64,000 bases of DNA from Opitutia bacterium (lineage in GTDB: Bacteria > Verrucomicrobiota > Verrucomicrobiia > Opitutales > Opitutaceae), in NCBI GenBank assembly GCA_016217595.1, contig JACRHS010000021.1, positions 1 through 64,000 of the forward strand, written 5' to 3'. Below, piece after piece: positions 35,997 to 44,828 of this stretch. The notes beneath the pieces were generated by a model that saw only the letters and a program-made list of their open reading frames with translations, had not been told where the DNA came from and searched no databases. Position 1 is the first letter of the stretch. The number at the start of each line of letters is the position of its first letter. The position numbers and the translations under genes were made by a program.

Positions 35997-37655
35997 TCAA
36001 TGCAGGAGCGCGGCCTGCCGCCGGGCGGCCCCGACCAGGGCGAGCAACGACCGCAGCAGCGAGGAGTGTTCCGGCGTAATGGGAATCTGCCGCGGCTCCA
36101 GCCAGCCGACGACGATCAGGGCGAAACAGCCGCTCGTATCGTGCAGCGGCATCGCCACAAACGCGCCGAGTCCGCGGCCCGCGGCGCACCAGTGGGGCAC
36201 GTGCGCGGCGATCTTGGGGTCGGAGGTGTTGTGAATCACCACGTTTTCGCGACGGCGCAGGCAGATGCCGAAAACGGAATTGTCGTCGCTGCGCACGGCG
36301 CGTTCGCCGCGGATTTCTTGAAACACCCGGCCCCGGCCCTGCACCGCGGAGTACTGGCGTTGATCGCGCTCGGGCAAAAACAGCATCGCCTCGGACGCAT
36401 CAAAACCGCGCCGCACCGCTTCGAGCACGAGCTGCTGCACGCGCGGAAGATCGACGTCGGGCAGCCCGAGCTCCCGGGTGACCTGCTTCAGGGCGTCGGT
36501 CCAGATTTGCGCATCGAGCACGACCGGCGAGGCCGCGGGCGCTTCGGTCTTGGGCAACGGTGGGTGGGCGTCCAGCGCAGCGGCGGAAGCCGGCTCCGGC
36601 GTCTTTTGTGCCGGGGTGGCGTCCTTGGCCGGCAGCGGCGCGGGCGAGGTGCGGCGCTTGGGCGGCATGGCGGCGGGATCGCTCCGCGTCAGGCTGTGCA
36701 GATGGCTGAGCGTCGGTTCCTGGTGTTGCGACCGGCGGCGCAGGACGTTGACGATATCGCGGGCAAAGCCGGCGACGCCGAAGCAGCGGGTGAACTGGTT
36801 GAGGCGTTCGCTGGTGTAGTTGAGGAGGCTGGAAACTTCCTCGGGCGCAAACGTCAGGTGGCCCTTGAAGCGCTCGACCAGATGCCGGCTGTCGCGTTCG
36901 AATTCGGCGAGGTTGACACTGCGGTTCATCGCGAGCTGGCAGATTTGCACGGAGAACTCGGCCACGGCCAGGAGCTGGGCATCGGCCGAGCGCATCGTGT
37001 CGAGGGTGCGCGGGTCGCATTCCCGCAGCGTTTCGAGAATGAGCGGTGGGAGATTGCTCGACGAAAGCAGTTCGCGCCCGAGTTCGAGCGGCGTGAGGCC
37101 GAAGACCTGCCGGTAGGCTTCGTCGTCGGGCATGTCCCGCGCGAGGACCTTCGCCTCCTCGTACTCTTTCATCATGAACGCGGTGATGAGCAGCCGGCCG
37201 AAATTGCGCAGCGAGGCGGCCACGAAGGCCAGCTCGGGGTCGATGTCGAAACGCGCGCCGGCGATCTCCTGCGCCACCAACCCGGAGCTCAGGGCGAGCA
37301 TGGCGGTGGCGCGTTGCTCCTCGGCGTTTTGGGTGTTCTCGGCGTGGCGGATGAACATCAACGACATCGCCAGCGACTGGATGCGCTCGAAGCCGATCAC
37401 CTGAATCGCCTGCGTCACCGTGGCGATGGGCACGCCGCTGGGGTTGTAGCCGAGGGTGTTGGCGGCGGCGATGACCTTGGTCATGACCGTCATGTCCTTC
37501 TGCACGAGGTCGGCGAGCTCGGCGACCGAGATGTTCAACGCTTTGGCCGACAACGCATGGATGAGTTGCACCAATTCAGGCAGGCACGGCGCTTGATCGG
37601 AGTTTAGTCCGGTCGTGACACGCTCAATCGTATGGGCTGCAAGATTGCTGCTCAC
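35997..37655 (-). CDS. HDOD-domain signalling protein with C-terminal GAF-like domain
   Basis: 552 residues, cytoplasmic. The start is GTG at 37655. Residues 20-230 are an HDOD domain: LPELVQLIHALSAKAL, ELADLVQKDMTVMTKVIAAAN, VTQAIQVIGFERIQSLAMSL. It lacks the catalytic HD pair, as is usual for HDOD. A Pro/Ala linker (about 325-385) leads to a GAF-like domain (about 395-545; FVAMPLHDTSGCFALIVVGW). HDOD proteins act in signalling for motility, biofilm and cell-cycle control without nucleotide hydrolysis. A ligand for the GAF part is unknown. Confidence 0.82.
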   Translation of the reverse strand: MSSNLAAHTIERVTTGLNSDQAPCLPELVQLIHALSAKALNISVAELADLVQKDMTVMTKVIAAANTLGYNPSGVPIATVTQAIQVIGFERIQSLAMSLMFIRHAENTQNAEEQRATAMLALSSGLVAQEIAGARFDIDPELAFVAASLRNFGRLLITAFMMKEYEEAKVLARDMPDDEAYRQVFGLTPLELGRELLSSSNLPPLILETLRECDPRTLDTMRSADAQLLAVAEFSVQICQLAMNRSVNLAEFERDSRHLVERFKGHLTFAPEEVSSLLNYTSERLNQFTRCFGVAGFARDIVNVLRRRSQHQEPTLSHLHSLTRSDPAAMPPKRRTSPAPLPAKDATPAQKTPEPASAAALDAHPPLPKTEAPAASPVVLDAQIWTDALKQVTRELGLPDVDLPRVQQLVLEAVRRGFDASEAMLFLPERDQRQYSAVQGRGRVFQEIRGERAVRSDDNSVFGICLRRRENVVIHNTSDPKIAAHVPHWCAAGRGLGAFVAMPLHDTSGCFALIVVGWLEPRQIPITPEHSSLLRSLLALVGAARRQAALLH

Positions 37656-37702
37656 AAAGCAGTAAAATCGGTCGCGCGGAGGCAGACTTTATGGGTTAAC
37701 AC

Positions 37703-38365
37703 CTACTCGGCCGGCGGCGGACCGAAGTGGGCGGCGTGGGTGGCATATGCCCCGCAATCTGCCAACATCGCCTCGATCGCCGCCGCCAGCGGCTCCACCC
37801 GCACCAGGCCGGAGAACACCGCCTTGTCGCCGATCTCGTCGGTGAGGACAAATGCCGGCCGTTGTGTGATTTGGTGAGCGTGAAACTCCGCCGTCGATGC
37901 CGCCACCCGCGCCCGCACCGTCGGCGATTCCGCTGCGGCGCGCAACGCCCCGGCCGGCAATCCTTCCGCGGCGGCGACCGCGATGGCCTCGGCCATGCTG
38001 CCCACCCGACGCCCGGAGCGCACCGCGGCGCGGTTCAACGCCAACCGCAAGCGGTCGTCGCCCCAGCCGAAATCGCGACCGGCCTCGGCGACGAGGTTGG
38101 GCACCTCGTAATTGCCCCGCAACGCCGGGTCGAACCACCCGGAGTTGAGCATGTACGGCGAACGCGTGATCGTGCCGCTGCGCCGGTAAAACCATTCGCA
38201 CTGGCGTTGCGAGACGGGGAAATCCCCGGGGTTCATCAACGCGATCTTCCAGCGAAAATCGACCCGCCCGGCATAACGGGCCTGCAACTCGGACCAGACC
38301 GGCTCGACCCAGTGACACCAGGACGAGATCACTTCGAGATAGTAGGTAATGGTAACGGCAGCCAT
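37703..38365 (-). CDS. DsbA-family (FrnE-like) thioredoxin-fold protein with single active-site Cys
   Basis: 220 residues, no signal peptide. Starts ITYYLEVISSWCHWVEPVW: the CxxC of DsbA/FrnE is CHWV here, so only the first Cys remains. The helical insertion and the cis-Pro region near the end (ITQRPAFVLTDEIGDKAVFSG) fit the DSBA-like thioredoxin fold. It may be a monothiol isomerase or a glutathione-transferase-like (2-hydroxychromene isomerase type) enzyme rather than a dithiol oxidase. Separate promoter; HDOD gene lies downstream on the same strand (47-bp gap). Confidence 0.72.
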   Translation of the reverse strand: MAAVTITYYLEVISSWCHWVEPVWSELQARYAGRVDFRWKIALMNPGDFPVSQRQCEWFYRRSGTITRSPYMLNSGWFDPALRGNYEVPNLVAEAGRDFGWGDDRLRLALNRAAVRSGRRVGSMAEAIAVAAAEGLPAGALRAAAESPTVRARVAASTAEFHAHQITQRPAFVLTDEIGDKAVFSGLVRVEPLAAAIEAMLADCGAYATHAAHFGPPPAE

Positions 38366-38494
38366 GCGGCCTACGTTGCGCTAAACCGCGCGCGGGTCAA
38401 CCGGCCGCAGGTCTCGGCGCGTACAGTCGCGCGTTGCCGGGCGAAGCACAGCCGGCCGGCCTGACCAGACCGGTGATGCCGCAAAACGCCGGCG

Positions 38495-38872
38495 TCAGGC
38501 TTTGGCGTGCTTGGCGTGCAGCACGAGATGGTTGCCATCGGGATCTTCGAACCGCGCGAAGTGGCACACGCCGGTGTCGGCCGGCTCGAGGATAAATTTC
38601 ACGCCATGGTTGTGCAGATGCGCCACCATTCCGGGAAAATCGTCGGTCTCCAGCGCGACCGCGCCGGCCTTGGCGCCCGGCTGGCTGTCGTCGATGCCAG
38701 TCGACACCGCCAGCACCGGCCCGTCGACCGGGCCCACGGCAAACTCGACCCAGACATCCTGCCAGCTGCCGACTTCTTTCAGACCGAGCACTTGCGAGTA
38801 GAAAGCACGGGCGCGGGCCATGTCGCGCACCGGATAAACGAAAAACGGAATACCGGTAAAGCGGGGCTGCAT
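38495..38872 (-). CDS. VOC-superfamily (glyoxalase/bleomycin-resistance-like) protein
   Basis: 125 residues with paired beta-alpha-beta-beta-beta modules. [26 protein letters not shown] is the standard VOC entry and [18 protein letters not shown] the standard exit, with His/Glu metal-ligand candidates. The start is ATG 38872 ([11 protein letters not shown]). Enzymatic type (lyase, dioxygenase, isomerase or binder) cannot be told from sequence alone. Divergent from the topoisomerase gene at 39019. Confidence 0.85.
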   Translation of the reverse strand: MQPRFTGIPFFVYPVRDMARARAFYSQVLGLKEVGSWQDVWVEFAVGPVDGPVLAVSTGIDDSQPGAKAGAVALETDDFPGMVAHLHNHGVKFILEPADTGVCHFARFEDPDGNHLVLHAKHAKA

Positions 38873-39018
38873 GGCCGGGACGTTGCCGCACACCACCGCC
38901 GCTGGCGACAAAATTTCCGGGACCGCACCACCCGGCCTATCCGGGCCAACGCGCCCGACCGACGATTCCGTTCTTGCGTCCCGGCGGCGCGGCCTACCCT
39001 AGCAGCATCGCGCTCTCC

Positions 39019-40869
39019 ATGGCCCAAGCTACGAACACCTACACCGAAGCCAGCATCAAGACCCTCTCCTCCACGGAGCATATCCGCATCCGTCCCGGCA
39101 TGTACATCGGCCGGCTCGGCAACGGCGCCCACGCCGAGGACGGCATCTACGTGCTCCTCAAGGAGACCATCGACAACTCCGTCGACGAATTCACCATGGG
39201 CGTCGGCAAAAAGATCGAGGTCGATCTCGTCGACCGCACCGTGCGCGTGCGCGACTACGGCCGCGGCATCCCGCTGGGCAAGCTGCTCGACTGCGTTTCC
39301 ATCATCAACACCGGCGCGAAGTACGACAGCGCCACCTTCAAGAAGGCCGTCGGCTTAAACGGCGTCGGCCAGAAAGCCGTCAACGCCCTCTCGCTCACCT
39401 ACCGCGCCCAGGCCATCCGCGACGGCCAGACCAAGGTCGTCGAATTCGCGCAGGGCAAACTCAAGAAGGAACACAAGATCGTCGCCACCACAGAGCGCAA
39501 CGGCACCATCATCGAATTCACGCCCGACGAGGCGCTCTTCGGCACAGACTTCAAATTTCGCGCGGAGTTCATCGAGGAGATGCTCTGGAACTACGCGTTC
39601 CTCAACCGCGGCCTCACGCTCACGCTCAACAGCAAGCCCTTCAAATCCGAGTTCGGCCTCAAGGACCTGCTCCAGCGCCGGCTGACCAGCGAGACGCTCT
39701 ATCCGATCATCCACCTCGAAGCCGAGGACATCGAAGTCGCGATGACGCACGCCGGCCACTACGGCGAAGAATATTTCTCCTTCGTCAACGGCCAGCACAC
39801 CACGATGGGCGGCACGCACCTCACCGCCTTCCGCGAAGGCCTCGTGCAGACCGTGCGCAACTTTTTCAAGAAAGAGTACGACGCCGCCGACATCCGCCAG
39901 TCGATCTTCGCCGCCGTCTCCGTGCGCGTGATCGAGCCGGTGTTCGAGTCGCAGACCAAGACCAAGCTCGGCTCCAACGACCTCGGCCCGGACGGCCCGT
40001 CGCTGCGCCAGTTCGTCGGCACCTTCCTCCAGCAGCAGCTCGACAATTACCTCCACCGCAACCCCGAGACGGCCGACGCGATCAAGCGCAAGATCGAGGA
40101 CAGCGAACGCGAGCGCAAGGAGCTCGCCGGCATCCGCAGCCTCGCCCGCGAACGCGCCAAGAAAGCCTCGCTCCACAACCGCAAGCTCCGCGACTGCCGC
40201 GTGCACCTCGACACGAAGGACAAGCGCGCCGAGCAGAGCACGCTCTTCATCGTCGAGGGCGATTCCGCCGCCGGCTCGCTCACCGCCTGCCGCGATGTGC
40301 AGACGCAGGCCGTCTTTGCCCTGAAGGGCAAACCGCTCAACACCTACGGCCTCTCGAAAAAGGTGATCTACGAGAACGAGGAGTTCCACCTCCTTCAGAG
40401 CGCGCTCAACATCGAGGAAGGCCTCGACGGCCTGCGCTACAACCGCGTGATCATCGCCACCGACGCCGACGTCGACGGCATGCACATCCGGCTGCTGCTG
40501 CTCTCGTTTTTCCTGCAATTCTTCCCCGAGCTCATCACCAACGGCCATCTCCACATTCTGGAGACGCCGCTCTTCCGCGTGCGCAACAAACGCGAGACGC
40601 GCTACTGCTACTCCGAGGCGGAGAAACAGGCCGCGCTGCACAAGCTCGGGCAGAACGCCGAGATCACGCGCTTCAAAGGCCTCGGCGAAATCAGCGCCGG
40701 CGAGTTCAAGGATTTCATCGGCGAAAACATCCGCCTGGAGCCGGTGACGCTCGCCAATCTGCACCACAGCAGCGAGCTCCTCGCCTTCTACATGGGCAAG
40801 AACACGCCCGAGCGGCAGGAATTCATCATCGGCAACCTCCGCGTGGAGAAGGATCTGGTCGAGGCCTAA
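39019..40869 (+). CDS. parE: Type II topoisomerase subunit B (ParE/GyrB type)
   Basis: 616 residues. GHKL ATPase motifs: [14 protein letters not shown] (Mg-binding Asn), [14 protein letters not shown] and [12 protein letters not shown]. The transducer domain follows. The TOPRIM motifs are [12 protein letters not shown] and [14 protein letters not shown], and the C-terminus is [19 protein letters not shown]. The short length, lacking the long GyrB insertion, favours a ParE/topo-IV-like subunit. Usually parC follows directly, but here the next gene is a HipA-like kinase behind an AT-rich gap. ATP-dependent DNA decatenation and relaxation with an A subunit encoded elsewhere. Confidence 0.9.
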   Translation: MAQATNTYTEASIKTLSSTEHIRIRPGMYIGRLGNGAHAEDGIYVLLKETIDNSVDEFTMGVGKKIEVDLVDRTVRVRDYGRGIPLGKLLDCVSIINTGAKYDSATFKKAVGLNGVGQKAVNALSLTYRAQAIRDGQTKVVEFAQGKLKKEHKIVATTERNGTIIEFTPDEALFGTDFKFRAEFIEEMLWNYAFLNRGLTLTLNSKPFKSEFGLKDLLQRRLTSETLYPIIHLEAEDIEVAMTHAGHYGEEYFSFVNGQHTTMGGTHLTAFREGLVQTVRNFFKKEYDAADIRQSIFAAVSVRVIEPVFESQTKTKLGSNDLGPDGPSLRQFVGTFLQQQLDNYLHRNPETADAIKRKIEDSERERKELAGIRSLARERAKKASLHNRKLRDCRVHLDTKDKRAEQSTLFIVEGDSAAGSLTACRDVQTQAVFALKGKPLNTYGLSKKVIYENEEFHLLQSALNIEEGLDGLRYNRVIIATDADVDGMHIRLLLLSFFLQFFPELITNGHLHILETPLFRVRNKRETRYCYSEAEKQAALHKLGQNAEITRFKGLGEISAGEFKDFIGENIRLEPVTLANLHHSSELLAFYMGKNTPERQEFIIGNLRVEKDLVEA

Positions 40870-40877
40870 ATTGATCG

Positions 40878-40968
40878 TTTTATCTGTGCGTTAAACAAAT
40901 ATCTATTTTGTTAAGTCATTTTTTAACAACTAGGTATTTTGTTTGATTTTGTTTTTTATCTGTGCGTT
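40878..40968. promoter_or_regulatory. AT-rich promoter region with 15-bp direct repeats before the HipA-like gene
   Basis: TTTTATCTGTGCGTT occurs at 40878-40892 and again at 40954-40968, 76 bp apart. The intervening DNA is extremely AT-rich for this genome (ATTTTTTAACAACTAGG) and also repeats TATTTTGTT-like words. The second copy ends 12 bp before the HipA-like ATG and precedes an AAGGAG ribosome-binding site (40971-40976). Likely operators for autoregulation through the protein's own HTH; alternatively, junction repeats left by insertion. Confidence 0.6.
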
Positions 40969-40980
40969 TAAGGAGCTGCC

Positions 40981-42381
40981 ATGCCGCTCCCGCGCAAACT
41001 CGATCCCGCGTCACTGACCCTGCAACTGCAAGCGCAGGGACCCATGACAGCGCAGACGTTGGCGGCGGCCACCGGGGTGGATCGATCGCGCGTTTCGCGA
41101 GCATTGACCGGACTGGGCGCCCCCATCGTGCGCCTCGGGGTGACGCGCGGGGCGCGTTATGCTTTGCGCCGGCGCGTGCGCAGTCTGAACGACACTTTTC
41201 CGATTCGGCGCATCGATGCCCAGGGCCGCGCCCATGACTGGGCCGAGCTCACCGCCCTGCATGGCGGCTGGCAAGTGACGTGGGCTTCAGCGACAAATCC
41301 TCCGACGTGGAGCGACCGCATGCTCGGCCTCGGCGGCTGGAGCGAGGGCTTCCCCTTTTTCCTCGGAGATGTGCGCCCCCAAGGCTACCTCGGGCGGGCC
41401 GTGGCGCGACGATTGCCGGTGGCGCTGGGGCTCGGCACAGATCCACGCGACTGGGGCGACGATGCCACGCTGGTGTTCCTCGCCTCCGAAGGCGACGACC
41501 TGCCCGGCGATCTGATCGTCGGCGATGTGCCGCTGACGCGTTACCAAACGCAACGCCTCGCGCCCAGCGTCGGCCTCGCGGAAGACGCGCGGGCAGAACA
41601 CTACCCCGCACTGATCCGCGAAACCCAGGCGGAAGGGCCCGTCGGCTCGTCAGTCGAGGGCGAACAACCCAAGTTTCTCGTTCGGTTAAACCGCTCCGCA
41701 GGCGACGCACAGCCGATCATCGTGAAATTCACCGACACCCTGGCCTCGCCCACCGGCCGGCGGTGGGCCGATTTGCTGGTGGCGGAGGCGCTCGCGCTCA
41801 CGATTCTCCACGCTGCCGGGGAGGCTCATGCGACGCCCCGGATTTACGATGCCGCCGACCGCCGGTTCCTCGAAATGGAGCGTTTCGACCGGGTCGGCGA
41901 ACAAGGCCGGCGCGGTGTGGTGAGCTTGCGCGCGCTCCACGAAACCTTCGGCGCCGGCGACACGAACGATTGGAGCGTCGCGGCGGACGAGCTGCGGCGG
42001 CAGGAGCTGATTTCGCCCGAGACGCACCGCTCGATCCGGTTGCGGCAAGCGTTCGGCGACCTGATCGGCAATACCGACATGCATTTCGGCAATCTCGCCT
42101 TCTGGCTCGACGACACTCTGCCCTTCCGCCTCGCCCCGGCGTACGATGTGCTGCCCATGCTGTGGGCACCGGCGGCGGGCGGCGAACTAGTGCCGCGCAC
42201 CTTGAACGTGCGCCCGCCGCTCCCGGCGCACGAAGCCGATTGGTTGATCGCCGCGGGCTGGGCCGAGGAATTCTGGGCGCGCGTCGCGGCCGACGTGCGC
42301 GTGTCGCCGGAGTTTGCCGAGCGTGCGCGGGCCGCCGGTGCGCTGGTAGTGCGAATGCGTGCACAGTTCGGCGCGAGTTGA
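40981..42381 (+). CDS. HipA-family kinase with N-terminal winged helix (YjjJ type)
   Basis: 466 residues. The N-terminal 70 residues are a winged-helix segment (GPMTAQTLAAATGVDRSRVSRAL). The remainder is a HipA-like kinase: SVEGEQPKFLVRL (Gly-rich/phosphoacceptor region), LEMERFDRVG, catalytic loop FGDLIGNTDMHFGNLAF (about residues 358-374), and metal-binding APAYDVLPM. This is the YjjJ layout, where the DNA-binding part is fused to the kinase instead of a separate HipB. HipA toxins phosphorylate tRNA synthetases such as GltX; the YjjJ target is less certain. No hipB nearby. Preceded by a strong AAGGAG site and repeat operators. Confidence 0.85.
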   Translation: MPLPRKLDPASLTLQLQAQGPMTAQTLAAATGVDRSRVSRALTGLGAPIVRLGVTRGARYALRRRVRSLNDTFPIRRIDAQGRAHDWAELTALHGGWQVTWASATNPPTWSDRMLGLGGWSEGFPFFLGDVRPQGYLGRAVARRLPVALGLGTDPRDWGDDATLVFLASEGDDLPGDLIVGDVPLTRYQTQRLAPSVGLAEDARAEHYPALIRETQAEGPVGSSVEGEQPKFLVRLNRSAGDAQPIIVKFTDTLASPTGRRWADLLVAEALALTILHAAGEAHATPRIYDAADRRFLEMERFDRVGEQGRRGVVSLRALHETFGAGDTNDWSVAADELRRQELISPETHRSIRLRQAFGDLIGNTDMHFGNLAFWLDDTLPFRLAPAYDVLPMLWAPAAGGELVPRTLNVRPPLPAHEADWLIAAGWAEEFWARVAADVRVSPEFAERARAAGALVVRMRAQFGAS

Positions 42382-42437
42382 AGGCGCGCCCGGCACAGCG
42401 CAAACGGGCAAAAAAAAGCCAGCCGAAGGAAGCGACA

Positions 42438-42500
42438 AAGGTGGCGCGCGTTGTCCTCAACGCGCGTCAGGCGTCTTGAGGACAAGCCGCCCCACCGAAA
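42438..42500 (+). repeat. Interspersed structured repeat A, copy 2 (full)
   Basis: Same order as copy 1: GGTGG arm, CGCGCGTTG/CAACGCGCG hairpin, GGCG-CTTG/CAAG-CGCC hairpin, CCACC arm. Compared with copy 1, an A-T pair in hairpin 2 is replaced by G-C, a compensatory change. It lies between the HipA-like gene and the convergent RhlE-like helicase gene. Confidence 0.8.
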
Positions 42501-42543
42501 GGCAGCGGTATTCTGCGCGACTCGGCGCGACGCGCACGCTACT

Positions 42544-43881
42544 TCACCGGCCGCTGCGGCTGCGCCAGTGGGCGCCGGGCTTGCCTTTGGGATGGTAGTT
42601 GGGATTGCCGCCGCCGTGGCTCGGGCGACTCGCGGCGCGACTTTGATGCCGGCCAGTTTCGCCCTTCTGCTGGCCGCCGGCGCCGAGCCGTTGCCGGCCG
42701 GCGCGCGGAGGTTGTCCGGACCCGGGGCGCGACGTGTCGATGACCGGCGGTTGCCCGCCTTTGTAGGCGAATCCTTCGAGCGGACGCTGCGCGATTTTCT
42801 GGCCGATGAATTTCTCGATGGCATGCACCGCGCCGGCCTCCTCGGGCGAGACCAGCATCAACGCATCGCCGACCGACAACGCCCGGCCGGTGCGGCCGAT
42901 GCGATGCACGTAGTCCTCGGGATTCCGCGGCACGTCGTAGTTGATCACGTGCGAGACGCCGGCCACGTCGATGCCGCGCGCGGCGATGTCGGTGGCGACC
43001 ATGATGCCGTGCTTGCCGCTCTTGAAACCCGCCAGCGCCGCGACGCGTTGCGGCTGGGTGCGGTTGGCGTGCAAGACCGCCACCGAGCGGTTGGCGAGGC
43101 GCAGGAGATGCGCGAGGTGATCAGCCCCGTGTTTGGTGCGCGCGAAGATGAGCACGCTCGTGAACTCCGGGCGTTGGAGCAGCGCGAGCAACAGGTCGAA
43201 CTTCTGCACCTCGGCCACAGTGTGGATCGCGTGGTTGACCGTTTCCGTGACCGCGCTGGTGCGGCCGATCTCGATCCGCACGGGCTCGCGCAACGCGAAT
43301 TTGGCGACTTCCTCCAACGCCGGCGGCACGGTGGCGGAGAAGAGCAGCGTCTGCCGCTCCAGCGGACATTGCCGCACGATCGTCTTCACCTCGTCGATGA
43401 AACCCATGTCGAGCATGCGGTCGACCTCGTCGAGAATCAGCACGGAGACGCGGTCGAGGCGGAGCACCTTGTCGTCGAGAAACTCGCTCAGGCGGCCGAC
43501 GGTGGCGACGACGATGTCGGCGCCGGCGCGCAGGGCTTTGCGCTGGGGATTGTAATCCACGCCGCCGTGCAGGACGACGGTGACGAGATCGGTAAAGCGG
43601 CCGAGCTCGCGAAACGCGTTGCCCACTTGCACGGAGAGCTCACGCGTCGGGGCGAGCACGAGGACGCGCGGGCCGCTGGGCTGGTGCGGGCCGAGGCGGT
43701 TGAGCACGGGGAGGACGAACGCGGCGGTTTTGCCGGTGCCGGTCGGCGCGGAGGCGACGAGATCGCGTCCGGTGAGGATGCTCGGAATGGCCTGGATCTG
43801 GATCGGCGTCGGTTCGGTGTAGCCTAACGCTTGGGCGCCGCGCGCCAGACTGGAATAGAGACCGAGTTTCGTGAACGGCAT
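42544..43881 (-). CDS. DEAD-box RNA helicase, RhlE-like (paralogue 1)
   Basis: 445 residues. Motifs: Q motif YTEPTPIQIQAIP, I APTGTGKT, Ia PTRELSVQ, Ib TVGRL, II DEVD (for DEAD), III SAT, IV VLIFARTKHGAD, V ATDIAARGIDV, VI HRIGRTGRA. The C-terminal tail is basic, Gly/Gln/Arg-rich (e.g. GQPPRAGRQRLGAGGQQKG), suited to RNA binding. Starts MPFTKLGLYSSL at ATG 43881, the same N-terminus as the paralogue at 44829-46214. Probably unwinds structured RNA in ribosome assembly or mRNA decay. Confidence 0.92.
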   Translation of the reverse strand: MPFTKLGLYSSLARGAQALGYTEPTPIQIQAIPSILTGRDLVASAPTGTGKTAAFVLPVLNRLGPHQPSGPRVLVLAPTRELSVQVGNAFRELGRFTDLVTVVLHGGVDYNPQRKALRAGADIVVATVGRLSEFLDDKVLRLDRVSVLILDEVDRMLDMGFIDEVKTIVRQCPLERQTLLFSATVPPALEEVAKFALREPVRIEIGRTSAVTETVNHAIHTVAEVQKFDLLLALLQRPEFTSVLIFARTKHGADHLAHLLRLANRSVAVLHANRTQPQRVAALAGFKSGKHGIMVATDIAARGIDVAGVSHVINYDVPRNPEDYVHRIGRTGRALSVGDALMLVSPEEAGAVHAIEKFIGQKIAQRPLEGFAYKGGQPPVIDTSRPGSGQPPRAGRQRLGAGGQQKGETGRHQSRAASRPSHGGGNPNYHPKGKPGAHWRSRSGR

Positions 43882-44237
43882 TCTGCGATGCCGCCAGATT
43901 CCGCCCGGAAAGCGAGGGCGGAAACGCTCAGTGCCCTTCGGCGGGCTTCGCGGGCGCGGCAAAAAAGAGCCGACTCCTGCGCGGGATGATCGAGCGACCA
44001 TGCTCGAATCTATTGCGGCATGCATAAGAGCCGGCTGCGTACAACCCCGACGTAGCCGCCGAGGTGACGAGGCGGAAGCGCTCCGTCAGTGCACGCCACG
44101 CGGACTGCCTCCTCACGTCGGCTGCTACGTTCAGGGAAATGGAGTAGCGCTGTCGCAGCGGCCTTCGATCTTCCCGAGTAAAGTTGAGCATCAACGATGC
44201 TCGGCTGAGCCCACGGCACGGCCGACGTTACTCATTC
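43882..44237. other. Non-coding region carrying the repeat-B inverted pair
   Basis: About 355 bp between the two RhlE-like genes. It contains the inverted repeat-B pair (44051-44129). No credible gene. Confidence 0.55.
44051..44129. repeat. Repeat B inverted pair (imperfect long hairpin)
   Basis: Arm CGTAGCCGCCGAGGTGACGA (extending to 44073) and the inverted arm 44107-44129 (GCCTCCTCACGTCGGCTGCT start) are complementary at about 20 of 23 positions across a 33-bp spacer. Single arms recur at 17771-17793 and, weakly, 1343-1360. Pattern fits a REPIN-like unit: two REP-type arms in inverted orientation. Confidence 0.65.
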
Positions 44238-44651
44238 CTATTGGTTCGACTTTTGATCCAATTTATAACGCAAAACATCTTTCGAGCCTGATAATTCCGC
44301 GCGCTCTTGGATGAGTGCCGCGACCAAGAACAGGATTGTGAGCGCGACATATGGCGCGAGAAAAACCGCCAAACCAATCTTTCTCATCCTATCTCGCACA
44401 GACCTGTTTACAGCCCAGCTGAAGAACGCCAATCCCAAGATAGACCAAGAGAAGACAATTGGCTTGTTCCTGATCAGATCGAGCGTGTCGACAGCTAGCA
44501 GATGAATCTTCGATTGGATGTAGCCATCATAGACTATCTCCCATGCGAGATAGGAAAGCGCTGCGCCCAAGAACATCCATATTACCTTGAATGATATCCC
44601 AACCAAGGCGACGAGCGCTGCACATTTGAGATACTCAGCGAATACTCGCAT
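44238..44651 (-). CDS. Hypothetical integral membrane protein, 137 aa
   Basis: Not recognised. Three hydrophobic segments at about residues 12-42, 64-84 and 90-116 with an Arg-rich loop (NRSVRDRMRK) predict an inner-membrane protein. Clearly AT-richer than the flanking helicase genes, with different codon use, and located between two paralogous helicase genes beside a repeat: probably acquired DNA. Confidence 0.55.
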   Translation of the reverse strand: MRVFAEYLKCAALVALVGISFKVIWMFLGAALSYLAWEIVYDGYIQSKIHLLAVDTLDLIRNKPIVFSWSILGLAFFSWAVNRSVRDRMRKIGLAVFLAPYVALTILFLVAALIQERAELSGSKDVLRYKLDQKSNQ

Positions 44652-44828
44652 TGGCTGTACCCAACAGTGTTATTCAGCTTTACGCAAAAGTTTTACCAGA
44701 CCTTGGGAATACACGCCCATTTCGTTTCCCAATTAGCCAGAGGCGCGGGCGCGTGTCGTGCTTCACCCGGCTCAGGCGCGGTTGCGCCTGAACCGTGATG
44801 GCTCGAACCTTTTTTTCCGAATCCGCGC

